A DNA stretch of 64,000 nt from Aliishimia sp963922415 (lineage in GTDB: Bacteria; Pseudomonadota; Alphaproteobacteria; Rhodobacterales; Rhodobacteraceae): contig CAWUIP010000003.1 in assembly GCA_963922415.1 (NCBI GenBank), forward strand, positions 29,753 to 93,752, in the 5' to 3' direction. Made by a program: the position numbers and the translations under genes. The notes below the pieces were generated by a model, which searched no databases, was not told where the DNA came from, and saw nothing but the letters and a program-made list of their open reading frames with translations. How positions within the stretch are numbered: position 1 is the first letter of the stretch; each line of letters starts with the position of its first letter. Below are positions 57,322 through 64,000 of this stretch, piece by piece.

Positions 57322-59065
57322 GCTTTTCTGCAGTTCCACCGGGATGGGTCACGGCGCCCTTGTAGGTTTCACCCACAAGCTGCGCGTATTTCCAAAGGGC
57401 ACCAGACGCATAGATCGTTTCACGCGGACCGGCCCAAGCGGCCTTACGCTCGGCCATCTCCTCGTCCGAGATGTCGACGTCGATCGTGCCGTCTATGGCG
57501 TTGAGCGTGATCACATCGCCGTCTTTCAAAAGCGCGATTGGCCCACCGTGATAGGCTTCAGGGCCCACATGCCCCACACAGAACCCGCGTGTCGCACCCG
57601 AGAACCGGCCATCGGTGATCAGTGCAACCTTCTTGCCCATGCCTTGGCCGGACAGTGCGGCAGTCGTCGCCAACATCTCGCGCATGCCTGGACCGCCAGC
57701 GGGCCCTTCATTGCGGATCACGAATACGTCGCCTTCTTCGTAGGCGCGGCTTTGAACGGCGTCGAACGCATCTTGTTCGCACTCAAAGACCCGCGCAGGG
57801 CCTGTGAAAATCTGATGCTGCGGCTCCATGCCTGCGATCTTCACGATGGCCCCTTCTGGCGCCAGATTACCTTTCAGCCCAACAACACCGCCCGTTTTCG
57901 ACAGCGGCGTATCGATGGGGTAGATGACCTTGCCATCAGCTTCGAGGTCGATCTTGTCCAACTCTTCGCCCAGGGAATAGCCCGACGCGGTCAGGCAGTC
58001 TTCGTGCAAGAGCCCCGCTTTGCGCAGCTCTTTCATCACCACATAAACGCCGCCCGCCTCGTAGAGGTCTTTGGCAACGTATTGGCCACCGGGTTTAAGG
58101 TCGACGAAGTAGGGCGTGTCCCGGAAAATCTCGCAGACATCGTCCAGGAAGAACTCGATCCCCGCCTCATGCGCCATCGCGGGCAAGTGCAGGCCCGCAT
58201 TGGTCGACCCACCAGTACACGCCACAACGCGCGCTGCGTTTTCAAAGGCTTGGCGCGTGCAGACGTCCCGCGCGCGGATGTTCTTTTCGATCAAGTTCAT
58301 CACCGCCTCGCCCGAGGCTTCTGCATATTGATCACGGCTCTCATAGGGGGCCGGCGCACCTGACGAGTTCGGGATCGCGAGGCCGATGGCCTCGGACACA
58401 CACGCCATCGTGTTGGCCGTGAACTGACCGCCACACGCCCCCGCAGAGGGGCAGGCCACCCGTTCCAAAACGTCGAGCGCGGTGTCAGACATCTGACCGT
58501 TTTGGTGCTTGCCCACGGCTTCGAACATGTCCTGCACTGTGAGGTCACGATTGGCATATTCGGCGGGAACGGCAGGGTTGTTTGGGGCCTTACCCGGTAG
58601 GATCGAGCCGCCATAGAGGAACACAGACGGCACGTTCAGCCGGATCATCGCCATCATCATGCCCGGCAGCGACTTGTCACATCCCGCAAGACCGACAATC
58701 GCATCATAGCAATGCCCGCGCATCGTCAACTCGACCGTGTCGGCAATCGCCTCACGCGAGGCCAGAGAAGAGCGCATGCCCTCATGCCCCATCGCGATGC
58801 CATCTGTCACTGTGATAGTGGTGAATTCCCGTGGGGTGCCAAAGGCCTTTTTCACGCCCATCTTGGCGGCCTGCGCCTGACGGTTCAGCGCAATGTTACA
58901 AGGGGCGGCTTCGTTCCAGCAGGTCGCAACGCCAACCAACGGCTGGTGAATTTCCTCTTCGGTCATCCCCATCGCGTAGTAGTAGGACCGGTGCGGTGCG
59001 CGCTCTGGCCCTTCGGTCACATGGCGACTGGGTAACTTGGTCTTATCGAACTGCTTTTTCAGCAT
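57302..59065 (-). CDS. ilvD: dihydroxy-acid dehydratase
   Basis: 587 aa. Dehydrates 2,3-dihydroxy-3-methyl acids to the keto acids of valine, leucine and isoleucine. Cluster and metal ligands are visible: GVATCWNEAAPCN (about 46-58), GLAGCDKSLPGMMM (about 125, Cys and Lys), and GACGGQFTANTMAC (about 212). GGSILPGK and RNEGPAGGPGMREM with GRFSGATRGF are family blocks. A short N-terminal extension (LKKQFDKTKLPSRHVTEGP) precedes the core. Confidence 0.97.
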   Translation of the reverse strand: MLKKQFDKTKLPSRHVTEGPERAPHRSYYYAMGMTEEEIHQPLVGVATCWNEAAPCNIALNRQAQAAKMGVKKAFGTPREFTTITVTDGIAMGHEGMRSSLASREAIADTVELTMRGHCYDAIVGLAGCDKSLPGMMMAMIRLNVPSVFLYGGSILPGKAPNNPAVPAEYANRDLTVQDMFEAVGKHQNGQMSDTALDVLERVACPSAGACGGQFTANTMACVSEAIGLAIPNSSGAPAPYESRDQYAEASGEAVMNLIEKNIRARDVCTRQAFENAARVVACTGGSTNAGLHLPAMAHEAGIEFFLDDVCEIFRDTPYFVDLKPGGQYVAKDLYEAGGVYVVMKELRKAGLLHEDCLTASGYSLGEELDKIDLEADGKVIYPIDTPLSKTGGVVGLKGNLAPEGAIVKIAGMEPQHQIFTGPARVFECEQDAFDAVQSRAYEEGDVFVIRNEGPAGGPGMREMLATTAALSGQGMGKKVALITDGRFSGATRGFCVGHVGPEAYHGGPIALLKDGDVITLNAIDGTIDVDISDEEMAERKAAWAGPRETIYASGALWKYAQLVGETYKGAVTHPGGTAEKHEYMDL

Positions 59066-59200
59066 TTTGCCTGGCCTCCCCGGATCAGCGTGACTGTTCG
59101 TCTATCTTGGCCGCCCCGCCCCCGCAAGAGCGCTGGCTTGTAATGGCCCCTTCGCGACCCTAGTTTTTGCCAGCAAAGGCGCCACACAGAAGGCCCGTCG

Positions 59201-62200
59201 ATGGAACGCACGCTCTTTTCCTTCATTTGGAAACACTCCGCCCAACAGCAATTTGTGCTGCTGGGTGTCACGCTGATTACCTTTCCGTTTCTCTATGCGA
59301 CGTTGGAGCTGCCCAAGCGCATCATCAATGACGCTATCGGCGCGGCCAGCGACGCTGTGAACTTCTTTGGTGTTGAGGTCAGCCAGATCCAATTCTTACT
59401 GGCGCTCAGCTTCGGGTATCTGGGCGCCGTACTGTGCCATGGCCTTCTGAAAATGCGTTTGAACACGATGAAAGGCGTGCTGGCCGAACGGATGCTGCGT
59501 CGGTTCCGGTACCAATTGATCAGCCGCATGATGCGCTTTCCAAAGCCATACTTTAAACGCACAAGCCAAGGTGAGTTGGTGTCGATGGTGACCGCAGAAG
59601 CGGAGCCGATGGGCGGCTTGATGGGGGACGCGGTCGCGCAGCCTGTGTTCCAAGCCGGTCAGATGCTGATCATCGTTATCTTTTTGTTCCTGCAGTCGGT
59701 GTGGTTTGGACTGGCAGGGATCGCGCTGATCCCGCTTCAGGCCTACATCATCCCGATCCTGCAGCGTCAGATCAACCAATTGAACAAAAAGCGGATTATC
59801 CAGGTCCGCGCGCTGGCCGCCGAGATTGGTGAAACCGCAGCGGGTGCCGCAGATTTGCGGACGAATGGCGGATGGCGGTTCCGGCGCGCGCAGTTCACCG
59901 AACGGTTGGGGCGGCTTTTTGGGATCCGCCTGCAGGTCTATAAGAAGAAGTTTTTCATGAAGTTTCTTAACAACTTCATCACACAGCTGACGCCATTCTT
60001 CTTTTACTCGGTCGGTGGTGTCCTCGCGATCCGCGGTGAAATCACTGTTGGTGCCTTGGTCGCCGCCCTCGCCGCGTACAAGGACCTTTCCAGCCCATGG
60101 AAAGAGCTTCTGACCTATTACAACCAGGTCCAAGACATGTCGTTGCGGTGGGAGATCGTGACCGAGCGCTTTGCACCTGCTGACGTGATCGACGAAACCC
60201 TCTTTGAGGGCCAACCTGAGACAATACCGCGCCTGCGCGGCCCGCTCGCCTTTAAGAATGTCACGGTGCGCAGCGAGTCCGGCACGCCCATTTTGGAAGA
60301 TGTCTCACTCGACATCCCGGCCGGAAGCCGAGTTGCGATCAAAGTGCCGAACCAAACCGAGCGCGCGGCGCTCGCGGATCTTCTGACGCGGGAAGTTTTG
60401 CCGACGCGCGGTTCTATCCACCTCGACGGCAATGATCTCAGTGAGCTGCACCAGGCCGTCATTGCCGCCCGGATCGGATATGCGCAGTCGCGGCCCTACT
60501 TCTTTGATGGGACGCTAGGTGACAACTTGATGATGTCTTTGCGCACGGCACCTGCAGCTAACTCCTCTGCCTTGGCCAAATCGGCACTGGTAGAGGCTGA
60601 ACGTTCTGGCAATTCGGAAGATCCGGTGGACGCGGACTGGACCGACCGGGCGCTTGCCGACTTTGCCAGTGACGATGATGTGCGTGCGTGGTGGTTCCAG
60701 TTGGGTACAGCAATGGGCGCGGATGAATACATGATGCGCCGCATGATGCTGACCCAAGTTGACCCGGCGACACATCCCGAATTGACGCGGCGAGTGGTGA
60801 ACCTGCGCCAAGAGGTTCACGAGGTGCTGCAGGCCAAGGGCCTTGATGCGGCGGTCAATCGGTTCGACAAAGAAGCATTCAACCCTTCCGTGCCTCTGGG
60901 CGGTAACCTCCTTTACGCGTCACCGCGCCGTTTGATCGAGTTGGAAGACATCGTCTCTGAGGGAGGCTTTCTGGGTCTTGTCACGCGCCAAGGCCTGGCC
61001 GAGCCAATCATCGCAATGTCGCAAACTGTGGTCGAAACGCTCCATGAAACCTTCGGCAAGGACGGCACGGACCATCCGCTCTTCCAAGACCTCGGCATGC
61101 CCGAAGAGCAGTACGAAGATCTGGTGGATATTGCCGAACGGCGGCGCATGCATGGTGACGCGGCTTTGTCCTCGGAAGAGTTTTCACGGCTTCTGGTTAT
61201 CCCGTTCCTGTTCACAGCCGAACAGATCGGCCCTGCCTTTCCTGACAGCTTTAAAGACGAGATTTTGTCGATCCGCCGACAGCGCAGCGCGGAGATGCAA
61301 AAGGAGGCTGCCGAGCTTTTCGTGCCAATCTCCGAAGATCTGTATATGCCGCGCCTGACCCTGATCGAAAACATGCTGTTTGGCCGGATTAGCCGGATGG
61401 CGGGCGCTCAGACCGACTTGATCCATGATGTCTTGGCCGAAGTCCTGCACAAGCACGACCTGCGCCGCGCTGTGGCGGAACTTGTTTGGGATATGGACAC
61501 AGGCATCGGCGGCACCAATTTGCCCACCGCCTTCCAAGAACGCGCTGCCTTCAGCCGCGCCGCGATCAAAAAACCCGACCTTCTTGTGCTGGACAAAGTG
61601 CTTGCCTCACAGAACGCTGAAAGCCGTGAAGAGATCCGACAGAACCTCGCCGATCTGTTGCCCGGGACCACCCTGATCTTCATGGAAGATAACTTCGCCT
61701 CGCCGGATAACTACGACATCTTTGTCGAGATCAAGAATGGTCGGATCGATGGCGTTGACCGCGCCGAGCATTTGGACGGCGGCATTGATGGTGGCGATGA
61801 CTTGCAGCGGAAGTTGCGGCTTATCTCTGAAACCGAACTTTTTGCGCGCATCCCAGCGCGCAGCCAGCGGCTCCTTGCGTTTTCGGCGCAATGGTACAAG
61901 CAGAAAAAAGGCAAAAAGATCTTTGAAAAAGGCGACACAGCGGATGCCGCCTATCTTTGCGTGAAGGGCCAAGCGCAGCTTGTCTGGGAGGACGAAGACG
62001 GCAACCCTGTCCCGATCACGACGATTGATCCAGGACGCTTGATCGGAGATCTCTCGGTCATTCTGCGCTCTGATCGAGACGCCGACATGGTCGCCACTGA
62101 GGACAGTGTCTTTCTGCGCATAGGCGCGCATGAGTACTTGTCAGTGGTACAGTCTGATGCGGACGTCGCCTTTACCTTGTTGCAGACGGTGTCGACCTAT

Positions 62201-62326
62201 CTTGCACGGGTCGCAACAATTGCACGTGAGTCTGGATTGATCCGACAAACGACCGACGTCGAAGAAGAAGAGGTTCGGACTCAGATCAAAGAACTCACCA
62301 AAGCCACGCAAGACGCCCGGCAATGA
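59201..62326 (+). CDS. ABC-exporter-like protein with degenerate NBD, large insertion and cNMP-binding-like domain
   Basis: 1041 aa. An exporter-type transmembrane domain with six helices spans about 1-320 (FVLLGVTLITFPFL, IIVIFLFLQSVWFGLAG, FFFYSVGGVLAIRG). An ABC-like domain starts at about 345 (GPLAFKNVTVRSESGTPILE). Walker A is gone: VAIKVPNQTERAALADLL has no GxxGxGKS. The Q-loop remains (YAQSRPYFFDGTLGDNL, about 427-443). An insertion follows at about 450-710. The domain then resumes (LYMPRLTLIENMLFG), but the signature reads NLPTAFQER, Walker B LLVLDKVLAS (Lys for Glu) and the H-loop IFMEDNFAS (Glu for His). A CRP-like cNMP domain occupies about 875-1005 (GRLIGDLSVILRSDRDADM). Active ATP-driven transport is therefore unlikely. 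Confidence 0.88.
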   Translation: MERTLFSFIWKHSAQQQFVLLGVTLITFPFLYATLELPKRIINDAIGAASDAVNFFGVEVSQIQFLLALSFGYLGAVLCHGLLKMRLNTMKGVLAERMLRRFRYQLISRMMRFPKPYFKRTSQGELVSMVTAEAEPMGGLMGDAVAQPVFQAGQMLIIVIFLFLQSVWFGLAGIALIPLQAYIIPILQRQINQLNKKRIIQVRALAAEIGETAAGAADLRTNGGWRFRRAQFTERLGRLFGIRLQVYKKKFFMKFLNNFITQLTPFFFYSVGGVLAIRGEITVGALVAALAAYKDLSSPWKELLTYYNQVQDMSLRWEIVTERFAPADVIDETLFEGQPETIPRLRGPLAFKNVTVRSESGTPILEDVSLDIPAGSRVAIKVPNQTERAALADLLTREVLPTRGSIHLDGNDLSELHQAVIAARIGYAQSRPYFFDGTLGDNLMMSLRTAPAANSSALAKSALVEAERSGNSEDPVDADWTDRALADFASDDDVRAWWFQLGTAMGADEYMMRRMMLTQVDPATHPELTRRVVNLRQEVHEVLQAKGLDAAVNRFDKEAFNPSVPLGGNLLYASPRRLIELEDIVSEGGFLGLVTRQGLAEPIIAMSQTVVETLHETFGKDGTDHPLFQDLGMPEEQYEDLVDIAERRRMHGDAALSSEEFSRLLVIPFLFTAEQIGPAFPDSFKDEILSIRRQRSAEMQKEAAELFVPISEDLYMPRLTLIENMLFGRISRMAGAQTDLIHDVLAEVLHKHDLRRAVAELVWDMDTGIGGTNLPTAFQERAAFSRAAIKKPDLLVLDKVLASQNAESREEIRQNLADLLPGTTLIFMEDNFASPDNYDIFVEIKNGRIDGVDRAEHLDGGIDGGDDLQRKLRLISETELFARIPARSQRLLAFSAQWYKQKKGKKIFEKGDTADAAYLCVKGQAQLVWEDEDGNPVPITTIDPGRLIGDLSVILRSDRDADMVATEDSVFLRIGAHEYLSVVQSDADVAFTLLQTVSTYLARVATIARESGLIRQTTDVEEEEVRTQIKELTKATQDARQ

Positions 62327-62407
62327 ATGATGCGGTGACCGATTGCCTTTTTGATGGCAGGACTCTATGCCGTTCCAACCAAAACGCAGTGTGACAGCCC
62401 GAGCCTC

Positions 62408-63361
62408 ATGAACTGGATCACCAACTATGTCCGGCCCCGGATCAACTCGATCTTTTCGCGCCGCGAGACACCCGACAACCTGTGGACGAAATGCAGTTCG
62501 TGCGGCACGATGTTGTTTCACAGAGAGCTAAGCGACAACCTACAGGTCTGTACAAACTGTGGCCATCACATGGGCTGGACCCCGCGCGAGCGGTTTGCTC
62601 ATCTGTTTGACGGCGGGATCTATTCGGAAATTGAAGTGCCTGCACCGCAGCTCGATCCTTTGCAGTTTCGCGATCAGAAAAAGTATCCAGACCGCATGAA
62701 GTCGGCCCAAAAGTCTACGGGCGAGCCCGAGGCGATGCTTGTCGCGCAAGGCGAGATGGGCCGCACGCCGATTGTTGCGGCAGCACAAGACTTTTCGTTC
62801 ATGGGCGGGTCTATGGGCATGTATGTCGGCAATGCGATCATCGCGGCTGCAACAGAGGCGGTTCGGTTGCACCGCCCTTTGATCCTCTTTTCAGCCGCAG
62901 GAGGCGCCCGGATGCAGGAGGGCATTCTAAGCCTGATGCAGATGCCGCGCACCACGGTTGCGGTGCAAATGCTGAAAGAGGCGGGCCTGCCCTATATCGT
63001 GGTTTTGACGCATCCAACGACGGGCGGCGTGACAGCCTCTTATGCAATGCTTGGTGATGTCCAGATCGCAGAACCTAATGCGTTGATTTGCTTTGCAGGT
63101 CCGCGCGTCATTGAACAAACTATCCGCGAGAAGCTGCCCGAAGGCTTCCAACGCGCTGAATACCTTTTGGATCACGGGATGCTCGACCGGGTCACAGCAC
63201 GCAAAGATATGCGCGACGAGCTGATTTCGATCACGCGTATGCTCATGCTGATGCCGCCACCGATCAAAGGCGAATTGCCCGCGCCAGACCCCGCGAACGA
63301 GGCGCCACCGACAAACCCGCCCGAAACAGAAGCGGGATCGGCAGAGGGCGCGCCGACGTGA
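62408..63361 (+). CDS. accD: acetyl-CoA carboxylase carboxyltransferase subunit beta
   Basis: 317 aa from the ATG at 62408 (MNWITNYVRPRIN), which matches the family start; the frame upstream is not conserved. Transfers carboxyl from biotin to acetyl-CoA, together with AccA, for fatty-acid synthesis. The N-terminal zinc ribbon has ligands in KCSSCGTMLF and QVCTNCGHH. The crotonase-like core shows SFMGGSMGMYVGNAIIAAA, FSAAGGARMQEGILSLMQM, LTHPTTGGVTASYAMLGD and FAGPRVIEQTI. A Pro/Ala-rich tail follows. It overlaps folC by 4 nt. Confidence 0.97.
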   Translation: MNWITNYVRPRINSIFSRRETPDNLWTKCSSCGTMLFHRELSDNLQVCTNCGHHMGWTPRERFAHLFDGGIYSEIEVPAPQLDPLQFRDQKKYPDRMKSAQKSTGEPEAMLVAQGEMGRTPIVAAAQDFSFMGGSMGMYVGNAIIAAATEAVRLHRPLILFSAAGGARMQEGILSLMQMPRTTVAVQMLKEAGLPYIVVLTHPTTGGVTASYAMLGDVQIAEPNALICFAGPRVIEQTIREKLPEGFQRAEYLLDHGMLDRVTARKDMRDELISITRMLMLMPPPIKGELPAPDPANEAPPTNPPETEAGSAEGAPT

Positions 63362-64000
63362 CGCAAGGGTCCGACGCCGTTCTCGCACGGATGATGGCGC
63401 TGCATCCCAAAATTATCGATCTGACGCTGGACCGGGTTTGGCGCCTTCTGGACGCGCTTGGCAACCCGCAAGATCGCTTGCCACCGGTGATCCACATCGC
63501 GGGTACCAACGGCAAAGGCTCGACCCTTGCCATGATCCGGGCTGGGTTGGAGGCCGCTGGCAAGACGACGCACGCCTATACTTCGCCCCATCTTGCGCGC
63601 TTTCACGAGCGTATTCGCGTCGCGGGCAACTTAATCTCTGAACCAAAGCTCACCCATCTGCTTGACGAGTGCTATGACGCCAACAACGGTGCCTCGATCA
63701 CGTATTTTGAGATCACGACCTGCGCCGCGCTTTTGGCATTTGCCCGTGTGCCCGCCGACTACACGCTGCTTGAAGTCGGCTTGGGCGGGCGGCTTGATGC
63801 GACCAACGTTGTGGATGCGCCTGCACTCACAGTGATTACACCTGTGTCACTCGACCATCAGCAATTCTTGGGCGAAAGCGTTGGCGAGATCGCGGCGGAG
63901 AAAGCTGGTATCCTCAAACGGCGTGTGCCAGCCGTTGTGTCCGCGCAAGTGCCCGAGGCTGAAGCCGTGATTGAGGCACAGGCGCAGCGGTTGGGCGCTC
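63358..64000 (+). CDS. folC: folylpolyglutamate synthase / dihydrofolate synthase (3' end outside window)
   Basis: Starts with a GTG in a GTGA overlap with accD and stays open to the window end; 214 codons are visible. Adds glutamate to folates and, in bacteria, makes dihydrofolate from dihydropteroate. Seen: the P-loop HIAGTNGKGSTLAMI (about 47-61), AYTSPHLARFHERIRV, TYFEITTCAALLAFA, LLEVGLGGRLDATNVV (Mg and ATP site), ITPVSLDHQQFLG and EIAAEKAGILK, all diagnostic. The accD-folC order is common in Proteobacteria. Confidence 0.95.
   Translation, partial: MTQGSDAVLARMMALHPKIIDLTLDRVWRLLDALGNPQDRLPPVIHIAGTNGKGSTLAMIRAGLEAAGKTTHAYTSPHLARFHERIRVAGNLISEPKLTHLLDECYDANNGASITYFEITTCAALLAFARVPADYTLLEVGLGGRLDATNVVDAPALTVITPVSLDHQQFLGESVGEIAAEKAGILKRRVPAVVSAQVPEAEAVIEAQAQRLGA

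Noticed and set aside
57191..58363. 390-aa plus-strand frame opposite ilvD
   Set aside because: It is contained in ilvD and the lipoprotein gene, and its product has no domain signature.
1..64000. Mobile elements, CRISPR arrays, tRNA or rRNA genes
   Set aside because: I saw no regularly spaced direct repeats, transposase or integrase motifs, CCA-ended cloverleaf candidates or rRNA-like stretches. Gaps are short and genes are in conserved order.

Overview
The window looks like core chromosome of a marine Roseobacter-group alphaproteobacterium (Rhodobacterales). The evidence is the gene content and order: a Rhodobacter-type porin, CcrM, several conserved Rhodobacterales families (DUF2125, DUF2794, DUF3576, DUF4170), an alphaproteobacterial leuS-lptE-holA block, Hint-domain secreted proteins and high GC. 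Coding density is very high. Many neighbours overlap by 4 nt (ATGA/GTGA), and no gap between genes exceeds about 250 bp. I saw no rRNA, tRNA, CRISPR array, insertion sequence or prophage gene. The window opens inside a class III aminotransferase and ends inside folC.

Layout. 1-8041: aminotransferase (partial), lytic transglycosylase, a WYL regulator divergent from a GST, DUF1801, RNase R, a DUF2064 transferase and dapE. 8273-10929: two overlapping Hint-domain genes. 10926-16581: CcdA plus a thioredoxin-like protein, dapD, a BLUF photoreceptor, a threonine dehydratase-type enzyme, a LOG protein and YggS. 16680-18296: the major porin and a DUF3576 lipoprotein. 18368-22414: leuS, lptE and holA. 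22472-29279: GST, LysE exporter, a flavoprotein with no usable start codon, MscS channel, HNH protein, crotonase and DUF2125. 29336-33994: pmbA, a cysQ-like phosphatase, DUF4170, waaA and lpxK, so lipid A/Kdo assembly. 34006-36356: DsbA and DciA divergent from mutY. 36427-40232: AlkB hydroxylase, class III adenylate cyclase, and a double-cupin protein with its TetR regulator. 40376-42189: ccrM and rnhB. 42397-46655: small secreted and membrane proteins, an HpaI-type aldolase, a J-domain protein and asd. 46802-50953: DUF4139, then carbonic anhydrase, SbtA and SbtB. 51028-57321: leucyl aminopeptidase, NlpC/P60, DUF2794, paaI-paaK and three Rhodobacterales orphans. 57302-64000: ilvD, a giant degenerate ABC/cNMP fusion, accD and folC.

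Functional links. dapD, dapE and asd serve lysine/diaminopimelate synthesis. LptE, WaaA, LpxK and the porin serve the outer membrane. CcdA, the thioredoxin-like protein and DsbA serve periplasmic thiol chemistry. Carbonic anhydrase, the SbtA bicarbonate transporter and the SbtB PII-like protein form a compact inorganic-carbon module.

Most unusual items: (i) the 1041-residue ABC-exporter-like protein at 59201-62326. Its nucleotide-binding domain has lost Walker A, the signature, the catalytic Glu and the H-loop His, is split by a roughly 260-residue insertion, and carries a C-terminal cyclic-nucleotide-binding-like domain. (ii) The CA-SbtA-SbtB module with a 9-bp palindrome abutting the sbtA ribosome binding site. 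(iii) A two-TM protein with a C-terminal OmpR-like winged helix. (iv) A Hint protein without catalytic Cys or His next to an intact one. (v) Clustered GANTC sites upstream of ccrM, and structured leaders at pmbA and the adenylate cyclase.
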